Below are positions 13,001 to 28,021 of a stretch of DNA of 64,000 bases, piece by piece (the first letter of the stretch is position 1; each line of letters opens with the position of its first letter). The notes under the pieces are model-generated. The model searched no databases. It saw nothing but the letters and a program-made list of their open reading frames with translations, and was not told the origin of the DNA. The translations under genes were made by a program, and so were the position numbers. This DNA is from Gavia stellata (taxonomy: Eukaryota > Chordata > Aves > Gaviiformes > Gaviidae): the NCBI RefSeq assembly GCF_030936135.1, contig NC_082595.1:75054135-75118134 (forward strand), written 5' to 3'.

Positions 13001-16000
13001 GTTAGGAGACATCCCTATGTCACACTCCTCCCTGGCCAAAAAAATAGCTCTGTGGAAGCCGGGCTGGCCCACTGACCTCCAGGCAGCCAGGATTTCTGTG
13101 CCTGAGCTTCTGCTTCCCTCCTCACTTTTTTTCTTTTCTTGCCTGTCGCTTTCAACCTGACCAAGTCACCCACCTGAGATGGTGCTGTACCGTGGGGACG
13201 GCACTGACCAGCTTTTGCTCCCTGGGCTGTGCTCTGGGGTATGCTGCCTGCTGAGTACTTGCAGTGAAGTGATCTAATACAACAGGGACCTATGAACAGA
13301 ACCCTGAGGCTCTCCTGTAATATTAATCCTAAAAACAACTCATACGTGGATAAACTTTAAAAACAAACAAACAAACAGAAAAGCCATTTCCTTGGTTCTG
13401 CTCAAATCCTGCTTCCTGAAGGTGACAGAACACACGAAAGAGCCAGCAACACATGGGAAAAACGTCCAGAGGAGGAACAGAAATCTCCTTTAAAAGCTTT
13501 GCATTCAGCAAGTTGCTGTTTAGTTCCTGTGTGAACAATTAATCTTAAAACAAATATTTGGCCAAGGGGGATTGAGCTCCGGGAGGTTTCATAGCTAAGG
13601 ATGAATGAAAACACACACTGCCTGAGTTCTTCAGGCCAGGTTTTTTTTGTCACCCTCTCCATAAAAATAACTAACAAAAAGTATCTGTTACAATGACCCA
13701 GGTTTTGCCATTCAAACCTCCCTAAATTACAGGCTTTCCCTCAGAGACCATTTACAATGGGGTATATAATGCATGGCTGTGTTACACCCTACCACTCTTT
13801 GAATTCACTATAACTGGTTATTACTATGTTAAAATGTAGTGGTCTGGTTCAAAGGCTTTTCTATAAATAAATATCTTCCTAGCTGGGCAGATGACTGTCC
13901 CTACCAGCAGCTCCTGTGTTATCGGCTCTCTAGTTTTGCTCTTCAGCTAGGCATGGCTTGGAGCTGCTTTGAAAAGTCTGCGAATGGCTGGCAGCTGCAA
14001 GGTCTTGCAAAAACTGATTAGGATCAGATTGGAAATCAATAACATTATTACATTGCTTGTTCTTATTCTGGTTAGCATTTCAATGCGGGTATTTTTTAAT
14101 TTTCTGTTATCTACACTTCCTGAATTGGATTCCTTTTTAAGGGAGAGGGGAGGAGAGAGGGCATGGCTGTTCTGCTTGGGATATAAAGGTTGCATGTTAT
14201 GTTTGTGCTGTCATGGATGCCCTATTCAAATCAACAGAGAAGCTCCCACTGGCTATAGGAAGGCTAAGGTACTACCTCAATACCTGGTAGATGCCACCGT
14301 ATCTTGGCTATATTCTGGATTATGCTGTACATGTGCATACTTAACCCCTGGAGGATGGTAAAAAGCATAGCCAGGGAGTATATAAAGCACCTGTACATGT
14401 TGCTGTGCTGTGTCCCAGCAGTCAGCAGAGCCCTCTGCTTTCCATGCCTATTGGCAGCTCCACCTGAAGCAAGAGCTCAGCCATCCCTGAGAGCCTCTTC
14501 CAGTGGGGGATGAGTGCCGGCTCCCTTCGCCTGGCTGAAATCATGCCCACTCTGAGCCTCCTGGGCCATCTTTGGATAAAACGTAATTGGTGCCCCTGCA
14601 CTAGCAAAGATAAGTGAAACAAAAAACCCCTTTATTGAACAAATTGACCTGGACAATCCATTTAGACTGTGGGGTCTTTAGGGAAGAGGCTCGCTTGTGC
14701 TGTGTGTAGTGACTAATGGAACGGGCTTGTGATTACTGCAGGCTTCCTAGCTCTACAGTAATACAAATAATAAAGGGATATAAAAGTATAAACAATATGT
14801 GGCACTGTTGGCAAACAGTGCTTTCCGTTTTCAAGGCACTGTAAAAAAAAAGCCAACCTAATTACTCTTTCAAGTGCTAACTAGCAGTAGTGCTCACCTC
14901 ATGGGGCCAAAAATGGTAAGCTGGCTCTCCACAAGACTATAAGTATTGAGAGATTCTTTAAAAACTATGTAGCACATTACTTGGTGTTTGGTTTAGGTTT
15001 GTTTTTTTTTTCTTCACATCCTAATTTTTAGGCTTTATATTTTCAAGATTTTGTCTGCAATGATGGGGAGGGGGAAGGGGGAGACAAAAATTTTTCTTAA
15101 ATTGTGTAACTTCGAGGACTGAGTCTTTACTGAAGCATAAAATATTGCATTTAAATAATGAGAAAGAGAAGCCACATCATAGTTAGGGAAAGAATACAGT
15201 ACTACCAGCTGTGTGAGATCAAAACTCATGAAGCATATCCTAAGAAATCATGGGATTGCTTTAAGATTTCATGAGAATCAAATTAGGTTTTTTCTTTTTT
15301 TAATTGTCTCAAGGTTTCTGCAATCACTTCAGACTCTGAAGTGTCCTTCCAAAACCATGGAAGCTGGCAATTTACCTCTTTTTAATGAAAGACAATTCTA
15401 GCAGAGGGTGCTTCTTGAAAAACATTGAATATCGGAAAAATTAGTGACACTGAGATCACCATGATTTGGTGGCTTCAGGCTGCTCACTCTGGGCCTCTTT
15501 TCCCATAAATCATGCTGCCTTTCAAATTGTTATGAAAGAATATGATGGAAAAGAACCTGCTTTTTCTTAAAAAAAAAGTTATTGCCACAGAGGATACTAA
15601 GAAAAATCATGTATCACAAGTCTTTAGTGGGCTAGACAGAAACTGTCAAATTGACACTAGAGTTCAATGTGAGAGACAAAAACACAGTGGGCTTTTCTTA
15701 ATTGAACGTTGAGTACAGTGCTGTATATTTCTTTCTCAGATTTTAACAGGCTGGGTTTTTTTAAATGTCAAGCAGGAGCTTATAGCTAGTGACATCAACT
15801 TCTAACATAGTAACTACTGTGCTTCATTCCAGTTTGTGTTGCTCCAGTGATGCTGCATAAACTACTACAGGAACAGCAGCTTCCAAGGAACAGGAGATTT
15901 TAGCTGTCCCTAAATTACTGGAAACGTTGTTCTTATATGCCATAATAAAAGGGTATGCATAGAGGAGATGTTTCGGCAACTGCAATCTGCTGCAATTATA

Positions 16001-18677
16001 GCAGATACGACTATACCAGGCGACCAATTTAAGTGAACGACAATCAAAACACAAAGGCAGACAGTCCGTGGGGAATTTCAACTCTTCTTCTGTAAGGACT
16101 AGTTTTCCCAGACATCCACGTCCCTCTCCTTCCTCTCTGGCATTTCGTTTTGATCTTGGTGAACCTGTCCCAGCTTATGGATGAAATTTAAAACTAAGGA
16201 CTTGACCACTTGTGGTCACTGAAAATCATAAGGCATTTGTAGTAAGAGCAGGGTTCCAGCCCTGGCATCACGGACACATTTTGCTGGGAATAGTGGCGTT
16301 TTGGGGCTTGCATGGAGGACCCCTTCAGGTGAGGGGTCCAGGCTGCTACGGCGTTAGAGATCTAGCACGGAGGGGACAGAGTCTCAGCCGCCACCCACCA
16401 GCCTGGGGATGCTCCACTGAGCATGGGCCAGGTGAATTTGACACAATTATTGACAAAATGTTATCTCTGTGCGCATGTACATCCTGTGCTCGTAGCCACT
16501 AACATTTCCAGTTCTGCAGGAAGGAAAGGATGTCCAGTGCTTACAAGCTCCTTAAAGAAACTTTAGTTTCAATAACATTGACCAGAGCCTGTATTCAACG
16601 AATGGCAGGTTATTTTGTGACTAGGTTACCAGCAAAATATTTTTTTTCCAGTATTAACACTATCTGAAAGCCTGCGTATGTTTGAACATGACTGTGTTTT
16701 TGAGGAGTGGTTTTCTGAATGTTTTAAATTTTTTTTTATTTTAAAAATTAGGTGTGATGTCCTATTTTTTTTTCTGCTTATTTTACCTGCTTTTGCTTTA
16801 CACAGCAACAAAAGTATTTCACTGTGGCGTCTCTGCATTGGTGAGCATCTGGAAAAATGGACTTTCTGACACAGAAAACTTCTAAAATTTCTAACTTTAT
16901 AAGGCAATCATAACCACCCTTATCTTTGGATATTTCTAACATACTACTCTGCTGTGCATAAAAAATCCATTTTAAAATCACTTATAAGGAGCTGATTTAT
17001 TTGTCCCTGAAAGTGTATAAGCATAGAAGAGAAATTTTATGCTAAAAAAATTACCTTGTTTTAAGTTGTTAATGAGAAAAAAAAGAAAGGAAACCTGGAA
17101 GAAATGTATGTTTTGACAAACATCTACACATAATTCAGAACTACTTGACAGCATCTTGTTCAAATTTTCAGAAATGTTTCTGGGCTGGGACCAGCTTTAA
17201 AGAATTTTTAGTCCCCAAAGTGAATTGTTTTTCCAGAATGTTATGAGTATGTGAAAAAAGGGAGTATTATAACAGTCACTGTCAATAAGAAAAAGCAAAA
17301 GTATATTTGTCCCTTAGGGGGAAAAAAGTCATATACTACAAGATTTTGCTACTGCGTTTAACAGGTGCAAGGAAGGCATTGCAATTCTGTATAGTTCTTC
17401 TTCCTTCCTCAGAGCTGCAAATATTTTTTCTTATTTTCTCTGCTTGTTTTTTTATTGCAGGATTATATTTTCATTACTGGAATTTCCTGCTTATATGGCG
17501 ACGTGCAAGCCAGGATATTCTTGGCTGTTACCAAACCATTTGATTTCTTGTTGGAGAAGCACAGAACAAATAGCAATTAGAGGCTGGCATTGGGCTGCTC
17601 ATACCTTTGCATTACTTCTCTTGTGAATTTGTCTCTCTTCAATACCACGATGTCTGAAGAATGTCAGATTTTTCCTACTTTGTATTATATGATTTTCTCC
17701 ATGTGAGATACACAGTTTCTAGGTAAACTTAGCCATATGCTTTGCAATTGAGTTTTCTTTTCCTCTTCTGGATAAAAATTAGCTCCAGTAAGATCAAAGA
17801 CAACTTCGGCAGCTCAGAGAAAAAGGTAGCGCTCCCCTTTTATTTTCTTCCACGTTTATTTTGCTGCCAGCTGTCTTTGAAAATGGCCCTTTTTGCCAGG
17901 GCTACAATTTTGCTAAATGAATTAGTGTTAATACTATGCCTTGTTTATTTGCACAAGTGGAACGTGAAAGATGGGAAATACTGAAGTGAAAAGACAGCAA
18001 GAGATAGATAAAAACCAGAGCAGTATGAAGAAAAATGTGAAGAGTGGCCGAGGTATGTACCACAGACACTTCAGCCCTTCGGCAGCAGGTTGGCCCTCAA
18101 AAATCCTCCCGAGGGACCTGCCGAGATGCCAGACCATCAGGCTGTCCCTGCAGCCATCCTTGCAGTCCTCCAGGCTCGACTCAGGGGATTTTGAGGAGTG
18201 AGTTTCACCAACTACAGTGTCACAAATGTCCTGTATCAGGCTGGAGGGGGGTGAATGAGGCCTCGCGGGTGACATCCAGATCTTTGCGAGAGTGGAACAG
18301 GGACCAAGGGGCACGTGTTTCTATCGCTGTTCCTGAATGGTATGCTGAAGTAGCTGAATTTGCTTCTGAGGGGTTGCTGCCAGCTCCCATTTCATGTCCC
18401 TCAGTGAGACTGTGAGAGCTACAAAAGCTTGGACCACTTCAGTCAGGTCCTCATCCTTCAGCCTGCTGCTAGCCAGGAAGTAATAAATTAGACATGGCTA
18501 AATACAGGATTAGATGACAACTGAGGACAGGAATCTGTCAGGATCCTTTGAAAGCTTAAAAATAAGCTAGTGACTACTGAGGGCTGCAGAAAGAGCTCGT
18601 CACTTTTTAAATCCTACAAGCCTGCCATATGACCAGCATAAACTACATGCTTCCTCTGTGTGGTAACTAGCTGAAAA
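7029..18677. other. Intergenic, no gene seen; conserved-element-like patches
   Basis: The longest frames (about 130 codons) lack recognisable protein. The stretch 11340-11680 has the AT-rich, homeodomain- and POU-site-rich texture typical of conserved non-coding elements. Poly(A) at 11860-11880 and a (CAAA)n-like run near 13360 are simple sequence. Confidence 0.6.
9669..9697 (+). repeat. (GTACA)n short tandem repeat
   Basis: GTACAGTACAGTACAATACAGTACAGTA consists of five to six copies of a 5-base unit, one altered by G to A. Confidence 0.9.
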
Positions 18678-18857
18678 TCACAGGCTCATGCAAAAAATGC
18701 AAGGTGGGGTAGTCCAGCCTCCCACTCAAGGCAGAAGATTGCTCGGGGCCATGCTGAGTCCAGTTTTGAAAACCCTTGGGGATGGAGACTCCACAGCCTC
18801 TCCAGGCAGCCTGCCACATTGCTTGACCACCCTCGTGGTGAGGAATATGTTCAGTCA
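18678..18857 (-). mobile_element. Old, degraded CR1 LINE fragment
   Basis: The complement reads as the CR1 3' region: an equivalent of HW..LP, then GGAGAGGCTGTGGAGTCTCC, a degraded C-terminus, and a GGCTGGACTA tail segment ending near CCTGTGATTTT. No clear 8-bp tail array survives and the frame is broken, so it is older than the copies near 6.7 and 28 kb. Confidence 0.8.
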
Positions 18858-19261
18858 GGGTTATTTAATAACTGAAAAATGTATTTCTCAACTTAAGAAC
18901 TTTTATGTAAAATGCCTTCTTTTGGGGTGTGACATTTTCTCAGAAAACTACAGTCTCAGAAAGAGATTTTATTTAAAGAGTCAAAAATAACTATTTTTAA
19001 TCTGGTGGATATCTTCTGGTCATGAATGTTAAATGGCTTTACACTTCCATTTTCTTCTAGGCATCAAGTTTTCTGGTCATGCTACATCACCTATGGTGTA
19101 ATTCTTATTGTATATATACCACCCTTACTTTAGGGGAAGAAAACAGTTTATGATGCCAGAGGAACGGTCCATAGGTGGAAACAGGAATGTAAAACACTCT
19201 GTAACAAATCTCATAAGAATTTCTGACACCACTGTGAATTCAACTACTTTGGTTGTTGGCC

Positions 19262-19421
19262 TATATGTGAACGTGTGTATGTGTGTAAAGCCACGCATAT
19301 ATACATTTATGGATGCACATCCACATATCCGTAGATTCACATACACATATTCACATACATGCATATGTATACACTCATATATATGTGTGCATGTATATGT
19401 GGAAGCACACACGCATATATA
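19262..19421 (+). repeat. Imperfect CACATA/TGTATA purine-pyrimidine alternating tract
   Basis: About 160 bases of mixed AC, AT and GT alternation give open frames on both strands coding only for His/Tyr/Thr/Val-rich repeats. It is simple sequence with possible Z-DNA character, not a gene. Confidence 0.85.
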
Positions 19422-22382
19422 AAATGCTTCTTTTTGAAAAAAAAAAAAGCCAACACAATTTGCAGCTGGCTGTGAGTAGAAACTCTTGTTTTCTGACCTT
19501 TAGCATTATTTTCCCTACGTTCTAGTCATCTGACTAGATGCAATGACACAGTCAATGATCTAACACCTGTAATGATATGTGTGCTGACAGACCTGTTGCA
19601 GCTTTGATCTCAGCTATTCCAGGGCAGCTTATTATGGGCAGTAAAGGTACCCTGGGCAGACTCTGAGGCTACCAAGATCGCGGCCAGCGTCACTTGCCTG
19701 CAGGTTAGGGCAGGAGATGCTGCCAGGCAGGTGTTGAAGCGGTGCCTGGACAGCATAGTGCTCCACAGATCAGGGGAGGCTCGCTCTCTCTCACGCCGGC
19801 ATGAGGGCTGTGGGAGATGCTTTTGGTATGAATCACCTCGGCAGGAAAATTGTCAGCCAAGGAGAATGTACTCAGAGAAGAACCACATAATAATTAGAGG
19901 TGTGAGCATAATGACTTTGTGCAAATACATACAGAGAATAAAGACATCTTTGGTGTCATGTCAAACTTGGAAGTATGCGGTGGCATGAGAGACTATAAAT
20001 AGGAGCACTGGGATGAAAACAGAATGGTGCTGGGCTGAAAAGTCTCCTGACGCCGGGCACTGCCACCGAGGCAGCTCCCACCACCCTCTGCCACTGCTGC
20101 TCCTTCTCCCATCCTCCCTCGCTCCGCAGTGCCAGCAGCATGTTGTGGGCCTTGTCCATTCTGGGCTGAGGAACTGACTGACCTAAGGAAAAGCATGCTT
20201 TTTTTTTTTTTGGCCGTGTTTAACCTGATCGGTTTGCCCACCTGGCCTGCCTGGGCAACCACATGAGCGGTTGTGCTGGCGGAGGTGGCAGAGAAGCGTG
20301 AAGCGGCGGGGGCAAAGTCTGTGCAGGCCGGTCCCGTAGCCACACGCGTGCACACACATTCGGCTCTGCAGCTGTCTGCTGAGGAAGGTGGAAACCTGCC
20401 CTGAGGAAAGGAGAAGAGGATCTTGCACAGTGGTCTGCAGAGAGCAGTGCTGTGCTGCAAGGGTGGACATGAGCATGTAGGTTCTGCTTCCATACTTTCT
20501 TCTTTTCTCTTTGTACATGAGCTTCTTTGAGCTCCCTGACCACCACCCTGAAACTACAATTTATTCTTGACTGAAGAGCAATGAAAACAACATCACCATT
20601 TCCCAAAAAAAGTCATGGCAATTGTATTAGTTCTATCTGATAAACAAACAACATTTCTCTCCATGTCTTTCCATGGTTTCAGCCAGAGAGCATGTGCCAG
20701 AAGTGGACGCTAGCCTTAAAGCACTGTCTACCTATAACTTGATCTCAAACGCTGTCTTCCTCTCTGAGTTTTGCAAAATGGAAACAAATCCTCATTTATC
20801 ATCAGTTGATAGCTCAGTTGGAAGTGGAACAAATTAAATTGAATAAGGACTGCTTTCATTCTGAACAACACTGTCTGCTCGCTGTTTTAAAAAAGTTTTG
20901 CTAGTCCACTTAAAATTCTTAGATTAACTGTCTTTATTCTTTCCATCCAGGCAAATCCTTTTACAAGGCTAATGAAACCCCATCCTTTGGTCTGAAAACA
21001 GTCGTGACTTTATTTCATATGACCTGCAGCCCTACAATATCATAGTAGTCCAGGGAAGGTAAGTTAATATTAATTTATCTTTGTGGTGTTATTGGATAAT
21101 TCTGATATACTGAAATACTAAAAAACATTCCTCATCTCTGCCTAAAAGGATAGACAGTAACTTTCTGTAAAACTTGTCACTGATCATTGCTGCTTGACAG
21201 GAAATCTGCTATAGTTTAGTTTCTGTGGTTGAACATTATAATCCAAGGGCAAAATTCTGTGTTTCTTCTGGGAATTAAAGCTGTGTAACTAAGAGCACCA
21301 GGTGGTCCCTAACAGCAAAATCTGGACTATTGTGTTTTAGATTTATGTAGTGGTTTATGCCTGTCCAAAATGCTGGTTGCTGGTAATTTCTGCTGCTATT
21401 GTTGCTTAAGGTCATCTATAAATGCAAAATCTTTCTCAGCGGGTACTTGACAGCAGTAACTTAGATAAATATTTTCATTTACATAAACATTGTCTTAACA
21501 TTTCAGAAACTGTAGTAAATAGTCTCAAATCCCACAAGCCATCTAGACATTGCAAGAATTACATTGGTTTTTTGAAAAGATTGATGTACTATATTATTTC
21601 ATTGGTCACAGTCCAACACAAGAGGGTGGACTGATGAAAGAGATGCTTAACACATCCAGGGTTTGTGTTGCTTTCTTTTTTCTAACTGTGCTAATAGATG
21701 AATTTCCATTTGTTTTTCAAATTTTTATGTATCCTTACGCAATAAAAGATAATCTAACTGGACAGGAGCAAACAGTGGAGACCAACTGGCTTTTAAAAAC
21801 AAATCCAAAGCCAAGAAACCTTTCTATAATTGCCACGAAGTACTAAAACGAAATGAAATTACTTTCTGCCTACTTGAGAGCACAAACATTGGTATTTTAT
21901 TAAAAATGGATGCAGGTTCACAGACACGCTGTCTTCCAGGGTTGCCATACCAGCCTAAGAAATAATGAAAGAAATGTGAGGAGGTGAATATCCCCTACTC
22001 GGGATACTGGTGACCTGTTAGAAGAGAAATCCAGCATCCAGCCATCGATTGCCATTGCCTCTGCATGTATTTTCCAGACCTTGTGCTCTGTGTACATTTT
22101 GCAGCCACAGCATGAGTGTATTGGAGCAAAGCCCTCTAAGCAATTGCATTGTTGCTGTGATCTGTTTATACTGAATCTCACTCAACAGCTAATCTTTCTA
22201 ATCCTCGAACAATTATTTTAGCCAATACTGTAGCTGTTCAGAATTAGCTGACAACGTTTGTGTAGTTCACACCTAATTTAAATCTCCGTTGTCATCTTAT
22301 GTGTCTCCCATATGACCAAATGACTTGACTCCATATGAACACATCACAAATTCACTCTAGGTATGGGTCTGCAAGCACATGC

Positions 22383-22402
22383 ACATATATATATATATAT
22401 AG
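22383..22402 (+). repeat. (AT)n microsatellite
   Basis: About nine AT units occur within CACATGCACATAT...AGCC. Confidence 0.9.
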
Positions 22403-23609
22403 CCATCTATGCATGCATCTCTCTTAAATGTTTGCATTAGAATTTAGAACTAACTAATGGTCTTTGGGGTTCAGCCTGGGGCACTTGAAAATTTCTTTTC
22501 AGGAAGGACTGATCACGCTACAAAAACCAAGCCCCTGATAAGGGGCTTAGATTTTGCATCTGGATCCACTAGTCATTTCTAAAAATCTAGGGCAAATTTC
22601 CTTACAGTCATGGGTTCTTCTGTGCTCTGTCATGGGCCTCAAACTGGGATTAAGCAGGAATCTTCAGGAGTTAGAGGTGTCTTGGCTCTTCTCTTCCTAA
22701 TGGGCAGATGTTAATTAGCAGGTGTTTATCAGTTGTGATGTGATTACATGCCTCGGGAGCCCAGACAACCATTTTATAGATACATATTTTGCCAGAAAGA
22801 AGAAACACACATTTCTTTTTGCTTTATTCTGTAATATTAAGTGGATGACTACTGACCTAAATCTCCTACAGTCTTTTTTGGAGGAGGTGCTTATCTGTGC
22901 TTCGTTTCCTCTCTCTGTGTGGGAGTGTGGCAATTCCTTCCGTCAACTGCAGAAACTCCTGCCTCCCACTTATGATTTCACTGGTTTGAAACTGCAGCTT
23001 GTGAGTTAGATCCCGAACTTGCAGCCAGCCATGAGCATGTAGCTTTCCCCAAAGCTGACAGACTTTCAGATTCATCAATTTTAACTGGGCTTTGCCCACT
23101 GATTAAGATGTTCAGACAATATAATTGTGACTTTTCTGAGTATTCTGTGATTACCACAGGATTTTCAAGAGGTTGACTGTCCAGGTACTGTAAGCTTATG
23201 TCTATATCAAAATACTAGAAAACAGATTAAATACCCTGATGCTCTTCAACCCCGGTTTTGTCACTGTCTTCAGCTAGAGATGGAGCTCAGGCCCAATTGC
23301 AAAGTTACGTTAGTACAACTTGGTGATGACAACACTGCCAAGTAAACTTCATGGGGTTTAATCTGTCTTTCACAGAGTAATTTCCATTAAATTCAATTTC
23401 CTGCATCATTATAGTGTAAAGAGAGGGGAATCTACTTATTCACAAATTGCTTTGAAGACTCTGAGTGCAGAGGCAGTGAATTACACTCATTTGACTGCTA
23501 AAGCTCAGCGAATAGAGAAAGCCCTTAATCATCCTTAAAAAATATTTTACTGGGTTTTATTTTATATAGTACTCCTTCCAGGTACCTGACATATTGTACA
23601 ATGTAAACC

Positions 23610-23641
23610 AATAAAATAAATATTTAATAAAATAAATATTT
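23610..23641 (+). repeat. Perfect tandem duplication of a 16-mer
   Basis: AATAAAATAAATATTT is present twice with no gap. It is a recent small duplication in AT-rich sequence. Confidence 0.9.
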
Positions 23642-26600
23642 AACCAGAATTGGCCTAGGTGGGGCAAGAAAAAATATATTTAAGTACAGAAAAAGAACAA
23701 AGGAAGGAGGATTTATTTCAAAAACAGAGGTGGGGATTAAGACCTAGGATGGTCCTGCACTAAGTTTTTATAAGTTAAATAATCTTCTGTCTCTCTGTAT
23801 AGATCTAAGTGTCCATGCTTAGTGAGCAGCTGGGACATGATCAATTCTCTGTGGCTGAAAGGTAGCCTAAGCAAAGAACAGTATTTTCTTGTCTGTCATC
23901 TGTTTGCACATGTTGGCAGCTGTACTGAAAGCGTCCTCTGTCCGTGTCTCCGTGCGGGGTGAGACACCGATCACCAGCCCTTCTGTTTTTTTCACAAGCA
24001 AACTGGGACGTGGAAAACAAAACTTCCCAGGGCTGCCCCATGCCAAAGAGGAGGAGGTTGCTGCTCTGCGTTTTCGTTTCCCGAGGCTCTCCCTGAGTGC
24101 TGCTGGACATGTGCACAAGAAAAGGGAGACGGTTATTTTTAGATATCAGTTGTATTTTCTCCAGCCTGTTTGTGTGGCACACTTTATATCACTGCCTAAT
24201 TTGACAAAGGGTGACAAAGCAGGTTTATGGGACAGCATCCTGAAGTGTAGAAATTCATCTGGGAACAGTAAAATGCTTTTCAGCTCGAGGCTGTTGTGTT
24301 GTGTTATTTCAGAGATGAACTGGTGCCTTATATTCCCAGCATTGGTTATCTGTCAATGTCAAACAAATACTCAGAAAAGCCTCTTGGGTCTGCTGTCTTG
24401 CTAACACACCACACACTCAGCTCAAGCAATCTATGGCCTGCTGAAACCACTTCTGTTTGACCATCTATTGCACTGTCCCTGACCAAAATACTTAAATACT
24501 GATTCAGAAACATCACAGCTAAACTGCCATGGTGCACGGCGAGGCTACATTACTTAGATTTGTCAGGCTTTCTTAGAGTTATTTGTCAGAATTATCTGTT
24601 GGGCTTTTTAGAATTACCCAGATGAATATTTGTAACGGAGAGAGAAAAAGGGAAGTTAACTTACGGCAGCAAAGAATCACTTGAAGGGGCACTGCTGTTC
24701 TGCACACTGACATTGCCTAGCTGTTCCAAAAGAAATTTTGCCAACTACAGTCAAAATGTTTGTACATTTGCTGAACTGTGTAGATTTTTATTAAGACTGA
24801 ATTATCTCATGGTTCTCATTTCTACAGTATCAGTTTATTTCTGCATTGAAAACAATTGCAGACACCCAACCCCTCCGACCCCTGTTACAAACTGCACTGT
24901 TATGCCAAGGGGGAAATGCTGGAGAGATGCTGCCTTGGGGGCACCAAAAAGGCCATTGAAAGAGGAAGTCCCTCATACACCTCAAAATTTTCTTTGCTGC
25001 TTTGCTTATGCAAGAGGCTCCTAAACCATGGACTGAAGGCATGCTGCCTCCAGTGCATGGCAACACAGAAGTTTAAGTAATTTGCTAAGAGACCAAATTC
25101 ATCAATAGTCAGAGTTTTGGGCTTGCATAGGGTGTGTGAAGTCACACCAAAGCCTATTCTCTGCCTGGTGACAAGCAGGAACCTATGGTCTCCAGCACTG
25201 AAGTTCAGTGCTCCTGGTGCCAGTGTATTACCCTGGTCCAGGTGGTTTGTCCTCTCTTTTCTGACCATAAATGCCACCTTGGAGCTTCCTTTCCTTTTGA
25301 AACTGGGGCATGTGGCTTCTGACGACACATCCCTTAGTGAACTCATTCTCAGCCAGCTCTGCTGGTGACCACCACGTACCCTATGAAGACTGCTCAGCCC
25401 TATGCCTTGAGAGGATCCTCACACTCTGTCCTGAATCCTTGCTTGGCAAAATCTCCCAGGGAACAGTAGGAGTTTTGACTGAATGATGTTTCTAGAATCA
25501 AGCCACAAATAAATGGTGTTTGTTGCCTTGCAGTCACATGGAACTTGTCTGATCATTGTTAAAACAAGAGTTAAGACTGAAGCTGAGAAAAAACATGACT
25601 CTAAATTATCATTGTAGTATACAGAAAAAACACCAAGAGCAAATGAGCTTTGAGGCTGTGTGCTTGTTTGTTAAACTTGGCGAGCAGGGAAGCCTAAAAC
25701 CTTATTTAATGTCACTTGTGATATTAAGAGGCAAATAATAGAGCAGCAAGTCAGTTTGCAAAAGTGAAGACAAAAAGGCAAATGGAAGCATTAAAACAGT
25801 TGTGTCAGTTCCTATGAATTTCCATAAGACTCACAAGCAATGCTTTGAAAAAGTGGGGAAAGGAGAAAGCAATTTTGCCCATCTTTTTTTATTTTGTTTG
25901 CAGAGTCTCGGGCTAATTGTCCCATGTAAACAGTTCATTTGATGGAGGAGGAAGTTAGGTCTATTAAGTTGCTCAACAACTTCGGTGTTGAATTTATTGC
26001 AACGTTTGTTTTAAAACAGATCTGCATGTTTCATATAAAATATTTTCAGATTTGAGATTGTTACTTTCCAAACCATCCAAGACTCAGCTTGTCTGTATCT
26101 AAAAGCTTTATCTATCATCTCAGACAATACAGAACTATGAACCCTGGAATACAAAACTGATGACACTCTCACAGCACAAGGTGCTTCCTCATTTCTGACC
26201 TTCCTCTCACTGAGTCAGACACGGTATTTGCCAAAGAGGGCTTAGTTCAGGTCAAACACAGCCGCCATTAGCTTTAAGAGAAGTGGCAAAGTCCGAATTT
26301 CCAATACAGAGGCTGTTGTCTACCTGATGACTTGTATTGCCTAAAACCCCATATAATCTTTCTCCATTTCCCAACCTGAAAAATGACCATAGGTACAAAC
26401 ACTCTGGGCTGTTTGACTGCCTGGGAATTTGGATCTTTGAGGAAGTTAATGGGATTACCCAAGTGACGAGGGACTTATCCATGTGAGAAGAGGTTTAGGA
26501 GGGCTATCCCTTAACTCGGCAATGACGCTCTGCATGTGCGTCGGGAACGATTCAGTTTGCATTACTGCTTCTCAGCCACTCTACGTCGTTAGACTTAAAC

Positions 26601-28021
26601 AGGCTATTCTCGGACAAAAGGAGTGCCTAAAACAGCAGTGTTTTTTACTCTGGTCATATATCGCTTGGCTTTGTCGGAGCGCTGGTGTAGCATCAGTCCT
26701 GGAATCCTGCTAAGCAGAAGCAGTTGTCCTCTTTTTTGCCCCCGGACATCTGGTCACACTGTGGCTACAGCTGTAGATTTGGCACCCACAGCAACTTCTC
26801 AGGCTGAAATTTATAGTGTTTATTTTAATATTTTAAAAAGTAAACCTTTCTCCCTGAACGACTCTAAAAATTAAGAGAAAAATGTGGATTTTTCCTCAAG
26901 AGTCAGCATGAAATGTCTTAGAAAAGAAAGGCAGAAAAATTCTGTATGTGACAGATAATTATGTTTTATAAAAGCAAAGCAAGAATGAATCAGAACTTTA
27001 GCCAGGTATAAATATTCCCATATCAAGTGATCTCCTTATGCACTGATGTTAAAAAGCAAAACAGAGGAGTGTCTCTGATTTGATGTCTGAAAACAGAGTC
27101 ATGATTCTCTGTAGTAGAAGCATGGCCATGCATTTTGCTGCCAACATGTTTTTTTTTTTCAAATCTCTGAAGTGCTAGAGTACTACTATGGAAAAGCAAA
27201 TATTAGAGTTTTAGATAGATGGATCTAACTATTTAATAAGTTTCTGCTGTGCAAATGTTTGTGTTAAATGGGATTTTAAGTATTTTAAATTTTTTGTAAG
27301 TTTTATTTTCTTTTTAAAGTACTGTAGCAGGAACCGACAGTTCTGGTAGTATTAGATAAATGTAAACTAGTACAAAGCCCAAGTCACGAGCTAAAAATGC
27401 CAGGCACCGGGGTTTGGTCTGGGCAGTCCATGTTTCTGTGCATCTCAGGGTGATGGTCAGATGTCGAAGGCGGAGAGTAACCCAGCCCACTAACAAGGTG
27501 GCTGTACCTCGAGCATAGCTCAGAGGCAAGCTGGAAACTTTAGTCCACTTTGAATGTCACTCCAGCCCATCCTCCCAGATGCAGAGGGGACAAATCACTT
27601 CTTGAGGCTTAGCTGAAGCCAGGGTCCCCATAGGGAGGCCAGGACTGCAGTTACATTCCCTGAGAGTTTACTCAAATTACTAGTGGATACCCATTATCCC
27701 CCAGAACTGGTCGACACTATTTATGCTGAAGTCTATGGGGATGCAAACAGGTATTTGACTGAACTGTGGGGGCAGAGGAAATTAAACTTCCAACATCCTC
27801 TAAATTCATATCTTGGCTACAATTCAGCCTCTGAGTTGACAAAGAGATGATTAACCTAAGTGCTAGTCCTGTCCCCCTTTTGTTACACCATTAGAAACCA
27901 CTGCTGTCAGCTGTGCAGGGAGCCTTGGCACAGACACTGAGACAGTAAACGTGGGAAAAAGGTGTGGAGAATGGCTAAAATACAGCAGTTGTTGTACTGA
28001 ATGATCCGATTTTTTGTTTTG

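Larger units (their letters stand above)
18858..28021. other. Intergenic, no gene seen
   Basis: A few patches of raised GC (about 19.68-19.82, 20.0-20.5 and 23.9-24.1 kb) generate overlapping frames on both strands, none recognisable. Microsatellites are listed separately. Confidence 0.6.

Noticed and set aside
19108..19525. Overlapping His/Tyr/Val/Thr-rich frames on both strands
   Set aside because: They are translations of an AC/AT/GT microsatellite.
23889..24404. 171-codon + strand frame
   Set aside because: No recognisable domain, and two frames on the opposite strand are also open in the same place.
24900..25346. 148-codon minus-strand frame
   Set aside because: No domain; overlapping + strand frames of similar quality.
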